From the NCBI RefSeq assembly GCF_904063065.1, contig NZ_CAJFCL010000015.1, positions 1 to 57,251 on the forward strand: a stretch of DNA of 57,251 nucleotides, read 5' to 3'. The notes beneath the pieces are model-generated. The model did no database searches, was not told where the DNA came from, and worked only from the letters and a program-made list of their open reading frames with translations. Position numbers and translations under genes: made by a program. Positions 42,992 through 52,284 of this stretch are shown here, piece by piece. Within the stretch, counting starts at the first letter, position 1. Each line of letters starts with the position of its first letter. This stretch comes from Pseudomonas paraversuta. GTDB lineage: Bacteria > Pseudomonadota > Gammaproteobacteria > Pseudomonadales > Pseudomonadaceae.

Positions 42992-43690
42992 ATGCAAGAT
43001 CAACCGATACGCAAGCGCACGCCGGGTCTGGCCCACGACATCGTGGCCGAACTGACCCGGCAGATTCTGTTGGGGCAACTGGCTCCGGGGCACAAGCTGC
43101 CCTCCGAGTCGGTCATCGTCCGCGAGCAGGGGGTGAGCCGTACGGTAGTACGCGAAGCGATTTCCCGATTGCAGGCATCGGGCTTCGTTGAGACCCGGCA
43201 CGGGATTGGTACCTTTGTTCTTGAGCGCGAAGAGCCCCAGGGCATACACCTGACCAGTGCCACCGCCGCCAGCGTGCGCAGCATTCTTGAGTTGCGCATG
43301 GGGCTGGAGACGCAGGCCGCGGCCCTGGCTGCGGGGCGGCGCACAGAAGAACAATTGCTGCAGATGCGTCAGGCGCTGGATGACTATCAGAACGCCCTGG
43401 CCAATAACGATGGTAGCGTCGAGCACGACCTGCGCTTTCACAAGCTGATTGCCCAGGCCACAGGCAATACCTACTTCACCGACATCATCTGTCAGCTTGG
43501 CCGTACGGTCATACCGCGGACCCGGATCAATGCTGACGAGCGCGGTGATGCCGATTTACAGCAGTTGGGGCAAATGGCCGTGCTTGAGCATGAAGCCATC
43601 CTGCGCGCCATCCGCCGCAAGGACCCTGATGCGGCGCGTGCGGCCATGCTGCTGCACCTGAGCAACAGCCTGGAACGGATGACGCTGTGA
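42992..43690 (+). CDS. GntR family regulator, FadR subfamily, of glucarate genes
   Basis: A 232-residue protein starting MQDQPIRKRTPGLAHDIVAEL. The winged HTH is in KLPSESVIVREQGVSRTVVREAISRLQASGFVETRHGIGTFV, followed by an all-helical FCD ligand domain with the Asp/His metal residues in EHDLRFHKLIAQATGN. A GAAGGGA site precedes the ATG; the frame from 42917 covers the operator and is not used. Divergent from gudP-gudD-KGSADH. Confidence 0.93.
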   Translation: MQDQPIRKRTPGLAHDIVAELTRQILLGQLAPGHKLPSESVIVREQGVSRTVVREAISRLQASGFVETRHGIGTFVLEREEPQGIHLTSATAASVRSILELRMGLETQAAALAAGRRTEEQLLQMRQALDDYQNALANNDGSVEHDLRFHKLIAQATGNTYFTDIICQLGRTVIPRTRINADERGDADLQQLGQMAVLEHEAILRAIRRKDPDAARAAMLLHLSNSLERMTL

Positions 43691-43776
43691 TCAGCGCTTT
43701 TTGCCAGGGTATGGATCCGGGCGCTAAGCCAGTCAGGCAGCGTGTTATCGTGCTCAACTTTTCGAGGGGATTTGCA

Positions 43777-44130
43777 ATGCGATTACTGATCGGTGTCTTG
43801 GGCGTGGCGATGCTGGCCGGCTGCGTTTCACCTGCAATGAATGATGCCCGCAGCAAAAGCCCGACCCGGGTACTGGCTTCGGCCAAACCGACCCCGCTGG
43901 TGGCTGAGTGCATCAAGTTCTCGTGGCAGGACGAAGGGGTGTTCGGGGTGGATGCCAGCGCTTATATCAACTCCGGCAAGTCCGGCGAACTGACGGTTTA
44001 CACCCGTGACGCCAGTTCCTTTGCCGATCTGGTGCCGCAGGGCACGGGCACGGCAGTCAGTTATTACGCCAAACAGCCGGACGACAGCGCAGCCATGCGC
44101 CGTATGGCGATGCTGGCGACATGTCTGTAA
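43777..44130 (+). CDS. Small lipoprotein, hypothetical
   Basis: A 117-residue protein starting MRLLIGVLGVAMLAGCVSPA, with a clear signal peptide and lipobox LAGC. The remainder has no recognised domain; it contains two cysteines (ECIKF and the C-terminal TCL) that could pair. A GGGG site is upstream of the ATG. It is 14 bp before polB and may share its transcript. Confidence 0.75.
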   Translation: MRLLIGVLGVAMLAGCVSPAMNDARSKSPTRVLASAKPTPLVAECIKFSWQDEGVFGVDASAYINSGKSGELTVYTRDASSFADLVPQGTGTAVSYYAKQPDDSAAMRRMAMLATCL

Positions 44131-44144
44131 CCCGGCTGTAACGA

Positions 44145-46508
44145 ATGGACCTGAGACAGGGCTTTGTCCTCACCCGGCATTGGCACGACACGCCGTCGGG
44201 CATTGAGGTCGAATTCTGGCTGGCCACCGATGACGGGCCGCAGCACGTGCGCCTGCCTTATCAGACTGCAGTCATGTTTATCCCGGCAGCCCAGCGTTCT
44301 GAGGCGCAGGCGTTGCTGCAGGATGAGCCCGGCATTGAGTTTCGTGAACTGGCGCTACAGGATTTTCAGTCACGCCCGGTGCTCGGTATTTACTGCCAGC
44401 AGCACGCCCGCCTGATCGATAGCGCCCAGCGCCTGCGGCGTGCCGGGGTCGAGGTGTTCGAGGCCGATATCCGCCCCCCGGAGCGCTTTTTGATGGAGCG
44501 CTTTATCACCGCACCGGTGAGCTTCGGCGGCACCTGTGCGGCTGACGGGCCGCTGCGCAATACCCGAATGAAGCCCCATCCCGACTACCGGCCGCATTTG
44601 CAACTGGTGTCCCTGGACATCGAAACCAGTGCCCATGGCGATCTGTACTCGATCGCGCTGCAGGGCTGCGGCCAGCGTCAGGTGTATATGCTGGGCAAGG
44701 CCACCGAGGCCGATGCGGCGGTGGATTTCGACCTGGAGTTCTGCGCCACCCGTGGCGAGTTGCTGCAACGTTTGAACCAGTGGATGGCCCTGCACGACCC
44801 TGACGCGATCATTGGCTGGAACGTGGTCCAGTTCGACATGCGGGTGTTGCACGAGCATGCCCGGCGCCTGGGTATTCCCTTGCTGTTGGGCCGCGGCGCC
44901 AGCGAGATGCAGTGGCGCGAGCACGGCACCCGCAACAACCACTTCTTCGCCAGTGCCGCGGGCCGGCTGATTATCGATGGCATTGAGTCGTTGCGCTCGG
45001 CGACCTGGTCGTTTCCGTCGTTCAGCCTGGAAAACGTTGCCCAGACTCTGCTGGGTGAAGGCAAGGACATCAGCACGCCGTACCAGCGCATGGACGAAAT
45101 CAACCGCATGTTCGCCGAGGACAAGCCCGCGCTGGCGCGTTACAACCTCAAGGACTGCGAGCTGGTGACGCGGATTTTCGAAAAAACCCAGCTGCTGACC
45201 TTTTTACTGGAGCGGGCCTCGGTGACGGGGCTGGAGGCGGATCGCAGCGGCGGCTCGGTGGCGGCGTTTTATCATTTGTACATGCCGCTGATGCACCGAC
45301 AGGGTTTCGTTGCCCCCAATGTCGGAGACAACCCGCCCCAAGCCAGCCCCGGTGGCTTTGTGATGGAGTCCCGGCCGGGCCTGTACGAATCGGTGCTGGT
45401 GCTGGATTACAAAAGTCTGTACCCGTCGATTATCCGCACCTTCCTGATTGACCCGCTGGGGCTGGTGGAAGGGTTGCGTGAACCCGGTAACGAGACCTCG
45501 GTGCCGGGCTTTCGCGGGGCAAGGTTTTCCCGGACCCGGCACTGTTTGCCGGCCATTATCGAGCGGGTAGCCAATGGTCGCGAGGTCGCCAAGCGGGAGA
45601 AGAACGCCCCCTTGTCCCAGGCGCTGAAAATCATCATGAATGCGTTCTACGGGGTGCTGGGCTCCAGCGGCTGCCGCTTCTTCGACACCCGGCTGGCGTC
45701 GTCCATTACCTTGCGCGGGCACGAAATCATGCTCAAGACCCGGGCTTTGATCGAAGCCCAGGGCTACAGCGTGATTTATGGCGATACCGATTCCACCTTC
45801 GTCTGGCTGCGCAGTGAGCACAGTGAGGCCGATGCGGCCCGTATCGGACGCGAACTGGTGCAGCACGTCAACCAATGGTGGCAGGCCCATGTGCGTGACG
45901 AGTACGGGCTCAGCAGTGCGCTGGAGTTGCAGTTCGAAACCCACTACAGCCGATTTTTGATGCCGACCATTCGCGGGGCCGAAGAGGGCAGTAAAAAACG
46001 CTATGCGGGGCTGGTTGCGCACGCGGACGGGCGCCGGGAGATGGTCTACAAAGGGCTTGAAACCGTACGCAGTGACTGGTCGCCGCTGGCCCAGCAGTTT
46101 CAGCAGGCGTTGTACCTGCGCATCTTTAATCGCCAGCCGTATCAGGACTACGTGCGTGACTTTGTGCGCAGTACCCTGGCCGGGGAGCATGACGAGCTGC
46201 TGATCTACCGCAAGCGCTTGCGCCGGCAGCTGAGTGACTACGAGCGCAACGTGCCGCCCCATGTGCGGGCCGCGCGGCTGGCGGACGAGTACAACGACCG
46301 GCAGGGGCGCCCCCGGCAATACCAGAACGGCGGCACCATCAGCTACGTGATCACCCTGGCCGGCCCCCAGCCGTTGGAGAACCGCACGGCCGGGCTGGAT
46401 TACGATCACTACCTGACGCGCCAGCTACAACCGGTGGCGGACGCGATTCTGGCGTTTGTCGACGATGATTTCAGCGCACTGGTGGGCGGGCAGCTGGGCT
46501 TGTTTTAA
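44145..46508 (+). CDS. polB: DNA polymerase II (family B)
   Basis: A 787-residue family B polymerase, the size of E. coli Pol II. The 3'-5' exonuclease motif I is LVSLDIETSAHGD, Exo II is GWNVVQFDMR, and polymerase motifs are DYKSLYPSIIRTF (A), LKIIMNAFYGVLGS (B) and YGDTDSTF (C). It performs translesion and repair synthesis, in E. coli under SOS control. No LexA box was identified in the short upstream gap, which may reflect shared transcription with the lipoprotein gene. Confidence 0.97.
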   Translation: MDLRQGFVLTRHWHDTPSGIEVEFWLATDDGPQHVRLPYQTAVMFIPAAQRSEAQALLQDEPGIEFRELALQDFQSRPVLGIYCQQHARLIDSAQRLRRAGVEVFEADIRPPERFLMERFITAPVSFGGTCAADGPLRNTRMKPHPDYRPHLQLVSLDIETSAHGDLYSIALQGCGQRQVYMLGKATEADAAVDFDLEFCATRGELLQRLNQWMALHDPDAIIGWNVVQFDMRVLHEHARRLGIPLLLGRGASEMQWREHGTRNNHFFASAAGRLIIDGIESLRSATWSFPSFSLENVAQTLLGEGKDISTPYQRMDEINRMFAEDKPALARYNLKDCELVTRIFEKTQLLTFLLERASVTGLEADRSGGSVAAFYHLYMPLMHRQGFVAPNVGDNPPQASPGGFVMESRPGLYESVLVLDYKSLYPSIIRTFLIDPLGLVEGLREPGNETSVPGFRGARFSRTRHCLPAIIERVANGREVAKREKNAPLSQALKIIMNAFYGVLGSSGCRFFDTRLASSITLRGHEIMLKTRALIEAQGYSVIYGDTDSTFVWLRSEHSEADAARIGRELVQHVNQWWQAHVRDEYGLSSALELQFETHYSRFLMPTIRGAEEGSKKRYAGLVAHADGRREMVYKGLETVRSDWSPLAQQFQQALYLRIFNRQPYQDYVRDFVRSTLAGEHDELLIYRKRLRRQLSDYERNVPPHVRAARLADEYNDRQGRPRQYQNGGTISYVITLAGPQPLENRTAGLDYDHYLTRQLQPVADAILAFVDDDFSALVGGQLGLF

Positions 46509-46780
46509 GCGTCGCTGGCCGGGGTTGCCTTGGACTTGGCGCGGTCTTTGGCGGCCTTGGCTTCGGCGGCCAGGCACTCCAGGCAAAACTGTTCGGCGTA
46601 ACTCATGATGATCTCGGTGGTATCACCCTTGATGGTGCGCGAACCGGCAAGGATGTAGCGCATGCGCTTTTCCGTCACGCCGATGCGCTGGGCGATCCAG
46701 GCCGGAGTCTGGCCAATGCGGTCCACCAGCTTGTTGGCGTATTCGGTGGAGTGGTTGTAGCGTTCAGCGTTGGGAAACAT
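46505..46780 (-). CDS. Small HTH-like protein, hypothetical
   Basis: A 91-residue protein starting MFPNAERYNHSTEYANKLVDRI. The middle, TPAWIAQRIGVTEKRMRYILAGSR, looks like a helix-turn-helix of the XRE/Cro type. The C-terminus is rich in Ala and Lys (about residues 70-91), and two cysteines (FCLEC) lie just before it. It overlaps the polB stop by 4 bases, tail to tail. The function is unknown; DNA binding is inference from the HTH pattern. Confidence 0.75.
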   Translation of the reverse strand: MFPNAERYNHSTEYANKLVDRIGQTPAWIAQRIGVTEKRMRYILAGSRTIKGDTTEIIMSYAEQFCLECLAAEAKAAKDRAKSKATPASDA

Positions 46781-46962
46781 AGGGGTTCCATGGGGCGGGA
46801 ATTAAAGCCGGACGGCAGGTTACTCCTTTTCTTCGCGCCCTGCAGTTGCGTAGTCGCGTCAAGGTCTGCTGCGCAGTCCATCGCAGCTTCGTGACTCGTC
46901 AGCGACCACTGACCTTATGAACTAGAGTTCCCCCCAAACCAACAGACACGAGAGGGATCTAC

Positions 46963-47343
46963 ATGACTGCGCTGGACGTTTTTTGGGTGGGGCTGGGAGG
47001 TGGCCTGGGCTCGCTGCTGCGATGGTGGATCGGGCTGCGGGTCGGGCAGTTTTATAAAGGCAAATTTCCGTTGGGCACGTTTCTGATCAACGTCAGCGGT
47101 GCCTTTGTTATCGGCTACCTGAGCATTCTGTTTGCCGTGGACTGGCGCGACCGTTATGGCGATGTAATGAATGCTGCCGTGCTCACCGGCATTCTCGGTG
47201 GCTATACCACATTCAGCAGCATGCAACTGGACGCCTCCAAACTGGCCAACGCCAGGGACCGTGCACTGGCTGGCGGCTATCTGATCATTTCGGTACTGGT
47301 GGGTCTGGCCGCTGCCGCATTTGGCGCCTGGCTGGCGCGCTGA
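46963..47343 (+). CDS. crcB: CrcB/Fluc fluoride channel subunit 1
   Basis: A 126-residue, four-segment membrane protein with the Fluc motifs GTFLINVSGAFVIGYLS and GILGGYTTFSSMQLD. Fluc proteins export fluoride as antiparallel dimers. A second homologue follows 15 bp downstream. Organisms with two adjacent genes usually make a heterodimer from two subunits of fixed, opposite topology. No fluoride riboswitch was seen in the 180-base leader. Confidence 0.92.
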   Translation: MTALDVFWVGLGGGLGSLLRWWIGLRVGQFYKGKFPLGTFLINVSGAFVIGYLSILFAVDWRDRYGDVMNAAVLTGILGGYTTFSSMQLDASKLANARDRALAGGYLIISVLVGLAAAAFGAWLAR

Positions 47344-47358
47344 CAAGGAGCAGGGAAT

Positions 47359-47754
47359 ATGCTGAATCTGATTATTCTGATTTTCGTCGGTGGGGCATTC
47401 GGTGCCATGTGCCGCGAGTTTGTAATGCTGTCGATACCACGCCTGGCCGACGGTTTTCCCATGGATATTTTTGTCGCCAATATCGTCGCGGCATTCCTGT
47501 TGGGCGTCGCCACTTCGCTGTTCAAGAGCAACCGGATCAATCAATACGTACACGTAATGATCGGCACCGGGATCATGGGCGGGCTTTCTACTTTTTCCAG
47601 TTTTGTATTCGGTGCGGTGGAGATGATGAAAGATCCGGGCGGGGTGCTGCTATCCATCTGCTATCTGGTGGCCAGCCTGGTGGTAGGTTTTGCCGCGGTT
47701 GAACTGGGCCTGTTCGCCGGAGCCAGGGTTAAACCATTGCCAGCGACAGATTAA
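47359..47754 (+). CDS. crcB: CrcB/Fluc fluoride channel subunit 2
   Basis: A 131-residue partner with FVANIVAAFLLGVATSLF and GIMGGLSTFSSFVFG, the counterparts of the Asn and Thr-Phe-Ser-Ser motifs of subunit 1. Sequence identity to subunit 1 is low, as expected for heterodimeric pairs with opposite orientation. A GGAG site precedes the ATG. Confidence 0.92.
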   Translation: MLNLIILIFVGGAFGAMCREFVMLSIPRLADGFPMDIFVANIVAAFLLGVATSLFKSNRINQYVHVMIGTGIMGGLSTFSSFVFGAVEMMKDPGGVLLSICYLVASLVVGFAAVELGLFAGARVKPLPATD

Positions 47755-47764
47755 AGCCCTGACC

Positions 47765-47822
47765 CTGCAGGAGCGGGCTTGTTCGCGATCGTTTGATCCT
47801 GAAAAGCTCGCTCCTGCAGTTG
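47765..47822. repeat. Inverted REP pair
   Basis: CTGCAGGAGCGGGCTTGTTCGCGA at the left and AGCTCGCTCCTGCAG at the right, between the convergent crcB and K+ channel genes. Confidence 0.85.
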
Positions 47823-47831
47823 CAGCCCGGG

Positions 47832-49007
47832 TCAGGCCAGGGAAGTACGTTTGCCAAAGAACATTTCGGTGATCAGGTCCTTGTTGATTTCATCCCCCTC
47901 AAGGGTGCGTACCAGCAACTCACTGCCCAGCAGCGGCAACGACAGCACCATGGTCGGGTTGACGCGTTTGACCTTGGGCATGTTCCGCGTTTCATTGACC
48001 AGCGCGATGATCTGGGTGTCGTCACCGGCTATTTCCTTGGCCGCCAGAATGGTGAAGACGTTTTCGGCGTCACTGTCGCACAGGGTCACGATGTACTTGG
48101 CATCCGCGGCCCCGGCCAGTTTGAGGGTGGCTACCGACGATGGATCACCTTCAATGATGTCGGCCTTTTCCGGTAGCTCGTGCTGGCTGCCGGTGGCGCA
48201 CACAACGGTGACATGCTCACCACGATCGCTCAGGCCCTTGTAAATGTTCTGGGCCAATGAGCCGACGCCGACAAGGATGTAGTGATTTTTACGGGCCATA
48301 TGGGTAATCCTGCCTTTAACGATTCGTTGGATGTTGTTGCTGATCAGCGGGCCGGCAATGGACGCCACCGAGATCGCGAAGATGGTGATGCCCAGAATGA
48401 TCACCGTCAGGGTGAAAAAACGCGCATCGGTGGTGTGCGGCACTATGTCGCCAAAGCCTACGGTGGACATCACCACAATGGCGAAGTAAAACGCCGACGG
48501 CAGGTCTGTCACCGCCGGTGCGAACTCTTCGCCCAGGTAAAGCGTGCCCAGGGTGCTGTAGACAATCAGCGAGGCGATGCTGACCACTGCAAAGAAGCTG
48601 CCGGTGGCCAGGCTGTAGTGGTCAAACCGGCGCCAATAAAAGGCCAGTACCGCAATGGTGAAGATCGAGAAGAAGGTGATGCCGCCGGGCTTTTTCAGAA
48701 TGAAAAAATCAACGCAAACCGTAGCCACCAGCAGCAACAGGGCGAAGAACCAACTGATGCGGGACTTGATCAGCAGCCCCAGTGACATCAGCACCAGAAC
48801 AAAGCCCACCACGAACCCGGGTATTTCCAGCAAGGCCAAAAAGCTTAGCGCCTCCTTCCAGGTGTCAAATGAGCCACCAGCCTCATTGGAGTGCGCAACC
48901 CCCCGTTGCAGCACCGGCAAGAACAAGAGAAAGCCATTGATGGCCACCAGCAAGGCGACCCCGTAGGCAAAGGAAAGCCGATTTTTTACGTCCTGTAATA
49001 AAGTCAT
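47832..49007 (-). CDS. Voltage-gated-type potassium channel with RCK/TrkA-N domain
   Basis: A 391-residue protein with about six hydrophobic segments. The selectivity filter is in MSTVGFGDIVPHT, and a cytosolic Rossmann RCK domain begins NHYILVGVGSLAQNIY at about residue 240. This is the layout of E. coli Kch. The charged S4 segment is not obvious. It is a single-gene minus-strand unit convergent with crcB, and its gating ligand is unknown. Confidence 0.9.
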   Translation of the reverse strand: MTLLQDVKNRLSFAYGVALLVAINGFLLFLPVLQRGVAHSNEAGGSFDTWKEALSFLALLEIPGFVVGFVLVLMSLGLLIKSRISWFFALLLLVATVCVDFFILKKPGGITFFSIFTIAVLAFYWRRFDHYSLATGSFFAVVSIASLIVYSTLGTLYLGEEFAPAVTDLPSAFYFAIVVMSTVGFGDIVPHTTDARFFTLTVIILGITIFAISVASIAGPLISNNIQRIVKGRITHMARKNHYILVGVGSLAQNIYKGLSDRGEHVTVVCATGSQHELPEKADIIEGDPSSVATLKLAGAADAKYIVTLCDSDAENVFTILAAKEIAGDDTQIIALVNETRNMPKVKRVNPTMVLSLPLLGSELLVRTLEGDEINKDLITEMFFGKRTSLA

Positions 49008-49098
49008 AGTACCTACGACGCGTCTGTTGAGAGGTGGATGGATTTTAGGCCAGGTTTCGCAGGCTGCCCGCAGCAGGCCCGCACTGTGACAAATTTCA

Positions 49099-50157
49099 TC
49101 AGGTATTGGCTCCCAGTTGGTCGTAACCGCGCAGATAGTAGTTAAGGCCCGAGATCAGCCAGCACAGCACAAACATGCCGATGATCCAGTAGCCAATTTG
49201 GCCGAAGTTTTCGTTGATGGCATTGATCGGGGTCCAGATCCCGCCGGTTAATTCAAGCTTGTCGGCGATCAGGCCCAATGCTTCGATCCCGCCGATAAAC
49301 AGGGCCACCACCACCGAAGCGGCGGTGATGGTGATGTTGTAGTAAAGCTTGCGCACCGGTTTGGAGAAGGCCCAGCCGTAGGCGCCGATCATCACGAAGT
49401 TGTCCAGTGAATCGATCAGGGCCATGCCCACCGCAAACAGCACCGGGAACACCATGATCGACCACAGGCTGATGCCGTGTGAGGCGCTGGTGGCACTGAT
49501 ACCCAGCAGGCCGATCTCGGTGGCAGTGTCGAAGCCCAGGCCGAACAAAAAACCAACCGGGTACATGTGCCAGCTTTTATCCACCAGATTGAACAGCCGG
49601 CCAAAGATCCGCGCCATCAATCCACCCTTGTTGGCGACCAGCAGGTCGAGTTCTTCGGGGGCCAGTTGCTGGCCGGCCTTGACCTGTTTGAACTTCTTGT
49701 ACACCGACAGCAGGATCACCAGGTTGAGCAGGCCAAACAGCAGCAGGAAGGCGGAAGAAACCAGGGTGCCAATCAGGCCGCCGGTTTCATGGAACCAGGC
49801 CATGTCGTCCTTGAATGCCATGGCTGTGGCTGCAATGGCGAAGGATGCCAGCACCACGATGGTGGAATGTCCCAGGGAGAACCAGGTACCCACGGCAATG
49901 GGTTTTTTGCCTTGTTGCATCAGCTTGCGGGTGACGTTGTCGATGGCGGCAATGTGGTCTGCATCCACGGCATGCCGCAGGCCGAAGCTGTAAGCCAGTA
50001 ACGCGGTGCCCATCAATACCGGGTTGGCGCCGAACTCGATAAAAGCCCAGGCCCAGGCAAGCAGGTTGGCAGCGATCAGGCCGATCAATAAATAGATGGC
50101 GCGCCGCGTCGTGCTGGACGACTCGATAGCGGGCGCTAACCGGGCGATAGCTGTCAT
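49099..50157 (-). CDS. Nickel/cobalt transporter of the NiCoT (HoxN/NixA) family
   Basis: A 352-residue protein with about eight membrane segments and the two family signatures: RHAVDADHIAAIDN (HX4DH motif in TM2) and LGFDTATEIGLL. NiCoT permeases import Ni2+ with high affinity. It is 27 bp downstream of the urea transporter gene at the end of the urease cluster, so supply of nickel to urease is the obvious role. Confidence 0.94.
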   Translation of the reverse strand: MTAIARLAPAIESSSTTRRAIYLLIGLIAANLLAWAWAFIEFGANPVLMGTALLAYSFGLRHAVDADHIAAIDNVTRKLMQQGKKPIAVGTWFSLGHSTIVVLASFAIAATAMAFKDDMAWFHETGGLIGTLVSSAFLLLFGLLNLVILLSVYKKFKQVKAGQQLAPEELDLLVANKGGLMARIFGRLFNLVDKSWHMYPVGFLFGLGFDTATEIGLLGISATSASHGISLWSIMVFPVLFAVGMALIDSLDNFVMIGAYGWAFSKPVRKLYYNITITAASVVVALFIGGIEALGLIADKLELTGGIWTPINAINENFGQIGYWIIGMFVLCWLISGLNYYLRGYDQLGANT

Positions 50158-50184
50158 TGAAAAATTCCCTGTAAAAGTCGGGCG

Positions 50185-51177
50185 TTATTGACGGTGATGC
50201 GGCATCACATCCTTATTCGGGACCAGGAATAGCCATGACGCCAGAACAAACGGCATGGTCAGGGTCGGGATGCCAACGGGTGCCAGTAGCGTATTCAAGG
50301 CGCCCTGTACAAATACAGTGAAAATCACCCCGATCAGGGTATAGATCAGCACGCGCCGGCTGGGCTTGTTGAAGGTCGAACCCAGGGCGATGGCCGTCAG
50401 TACGGCACTGAATGCATACATCCCGTTATTGACGCTGGTGTGTTCGGCCTGCAGCACCGTGGCCACCAGAATCGCCAGCAGCGAACCGCACAATCCAAAC
50501 ACTGCGGCCCATACCGAGGACACCGCCAGCCCCGCCAGCAGCAGCACGCTGCCAATGACACTGCTGAACAGGAACACTTCGGAAATGCCGTAGAAGGTGC
50601 CATCGACCAAATGGATGCCGTCGAACAGGCTGCTGTTCACCGCGACCAGCTCATGGGGCAGGTTGGGTACCGGCAAGACGCTGCTGTTCAGGCCGCCAAA
50701 GGCATAGCTGGCCAGTAACATGATCCAGGTCACCAGCACGAAAGGGGCGGTAAGGGCGGCGACTTTCCACGTCTTGAGAATGTCGGCGATGCAAATCATG
50801 ACGATCACCGAGACCATGCTGCCGAGGATGATGCACAACCAGAGCGCCGGTGTGACATCCAGAAATGTTGGCAAGGCTGCCCCCACCAGGCAGCCGTTAT
50901 AGCCATACAAACCGGCTTTCCAGGATTTACGGTCCTTGAGGTTCAAGCCGGTAAGGGTAGCAACCACAGTACCCAGTACCGCGCCATAGGCCACCGCGGG
51001 GTTGCCCTCACCATAGGCACCGACAAAAATCGCGGCAAAAAACAGCAGTCCGGTCAGCGGATTGTTCTGGAACATGACCTGGGCACAACCGCGCAGGGTA
51101 ACGTCTACGAACTCCAGAAAGACGTTACCTTGGGTCAGCTGTGACCACTTGGACGTAGGGGCTGATGCAGCATCCAT
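50185..51177 (-). CDS. Urea transporter (UT/Yut family)
   Basis: A 330-residue, ~10-segment membrane protein with two pseudo-repeats. These are marked by QNNPLTGLLFFAAIF and GLYGYNGCLVGAALPTF in the first half and NNGMYAFSAVLTAIALG in the second. This is the SLC14-like urea channel family, as in Yersinia Yut. The start MDAASAPTSKWSQLTQ has GGGAG upstream; the frame to 51213 is not supported. It lies between ureD and the nickel transporter gene. Confidence 0.92.
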   Translation of the reverse strand: MDAASAPTSKWSQLTQGNVFLEFVDVTLRGCAQVMFQNNPLTGLLFFAAIFVGAYGEGNPAVAYGAVLGTVVATLTGLNLKDRKSWKAGLYGYNGCLVGAALPTFLDVTPALWLCIILGSMVSVIVMICIADILKTWKVAALTAPFVLVTWIMLLASYAFGGLNSSVLPVPNLPHELVAVNSSLFDGIHLVDGTFYGISEVFLFSSVIGSVLLLAGLAVSSVWAAVFGLCGSLLAILVATVLQAEHTSVNNGMYAFSAVLTAIALGSTFNKPSRRVLIYTLIGVIFTVFVQGALNTLLAPVGIPTLTMPFVLASWLFLVPNKDVMPHHRQ

Positions 51178-51218
51178 ATTGACTCTCCCGATTGTGCACT
51201 TGGCCAGATCCATCGCAA

Positions 51219-51302
51219 GGGGAGCCGGCTTGCCAGCGAAAGCATCACTGCGCAGTGTCAGTCAAACCGCTTTGCCTTTATCGCGGGCAAGCCGGCCCCC
51301 AC
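51219..51302. repeat. REP pair between ureD and the urea transporter gene
   Basis: GGGGAGCCGGCTTGCCAGCGA (left) and CGCGGGCAAGCCGGCCCCCACA (right) form an imperfect inverted pair within the urease cluster. Confidence 0.85.
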
Positions 51303-51321
51303 AGGATCCATTTGGTATTTC

Positions 51322-52284
51322 CTATCGCCACAAAAATTGCGGTTGCAACGTCAGGCCCAGAATCTCTTCACGGGCGACTTTCCAGAACTCGCGCACCTGC
51401 GCTTTGACTTCACCGCTGTCATTGCCCAGCACTTTGAAAATCAGCCCGCAGTTGTTTGGCAAGCGGGTGACACCGCTGGCAATTCCTGCCTCCATGTCGA
51501 AGATCGCAGGGACGCGCTCGACTATCCGGTCGTGATGCTCCTTGGGGGTCAGCAACACGACGTTGCCGAACACATCGAAGGTTTGCATGACGCCGATGGC
51601 GTCCAGGCTTTCCTCTTTCGGTTGCAGAATGTACTTCTCGACAAACAGTTCCTTGCCTTCAAGGTTTTCGGCCGTGACCCGTGAGGAATACACGTCAAAG
51701 CCGAAACGCTCGTCGACATGGTGATACTTGCGTCCCGACATCAGGATTTCGCAGTAAATCGCCGTAGCCGTAGGGTGGATACTGATTCTGGTTTCGGTGA
51801 TAAACCGCGCATTGCGATGGGGGATCAAGGGATCGGGCATGAACTCCAGGTAGCCATCTTCTTCAACCCGAAAATTCTGGATTTGCGAGGCGTAGTTGGC
51901 GTTCATCGAGTGCACTTTGGTCGCCGACTGGGTGGTGACGTGCCCGCAGGCACCCACCCCGACATTGACATCAGTGGCCAGGCGATCGCCCTGCAGGATG
52001 CAGCCCGAGGTCGAAATCATGGTCACGCAGGGCAGTTCGGGCATTATTTCGTCCCAATACAGTGCCCGCTGCACCAGCGACGGAACCCGCCGCTCCATGT
52101 CCGCCAGCACGCTGCGGTTGCCGCGTTTTTCAAAACCAAGGCGCAAGTAACCACTTTTGCCGACGGCGCCGCTGCTCATTTGCGGCGGCTCGTCCTGATA
52201 CTGCGCAAGCTCCGGCGCATCATTACCCAATGAGTGAGCGCGAAGCCTTGAAGGGTTGTTCACGATCTGGCATTGGGCTGTCAT
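51322..52284 (-). CDS. ureD: Urease accessory protein UreD
   Basis: A 320-residue UreD/UreH with the family core SGYLRLGFEKRGNRSVLADM, TSGCILQGDRLATDVNVGVGA, TTQSATKVHSM and the end VKAQVREFWKVAREEILGL. It scaffolds the apo-urease/UreFG complex and channels nickel. It is the last maturation gene, its ATG overlapping the ureG stop (ATGA). This 3' position is like UreD of Yersinia and UreH of Helicobacter. Confidence 0.95.
   Translation of the reverse strand: MTAQCQIVNNPSRLRAHSLGNDAPELAQYQDEPPQMSSGAVGKSGYLRLGFEKRGNRSVLADMERRVPSLVQRALYWDEIMPELPCVTMISTSGCILQGDRLATDVNVGVGACGHVTTQSATKVHSMNANYASQIQNFRVEEDGYLEFMPDPLIPHRNARFITETRISIHPTATAIYCEILMSGRKYHHVDERFGFDVYSSRVTAENLEGKELFVEKYILQPKEESLDAIGVMQTFDVFGNVVLLTPKEHHDRIVERVPAIFDMEAGIASGVTRLPNNCGLIFKVLGNDSGEVKAQVREFWKVAREEILGLTLQPQFLWR

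Noticed and set aside
46781..46962. Fluoride riboswitch upstream of crcB
   Set aside because: No GGCGAUGG-like aptamer core or matching pseudoknot segment was found on the plus strand.
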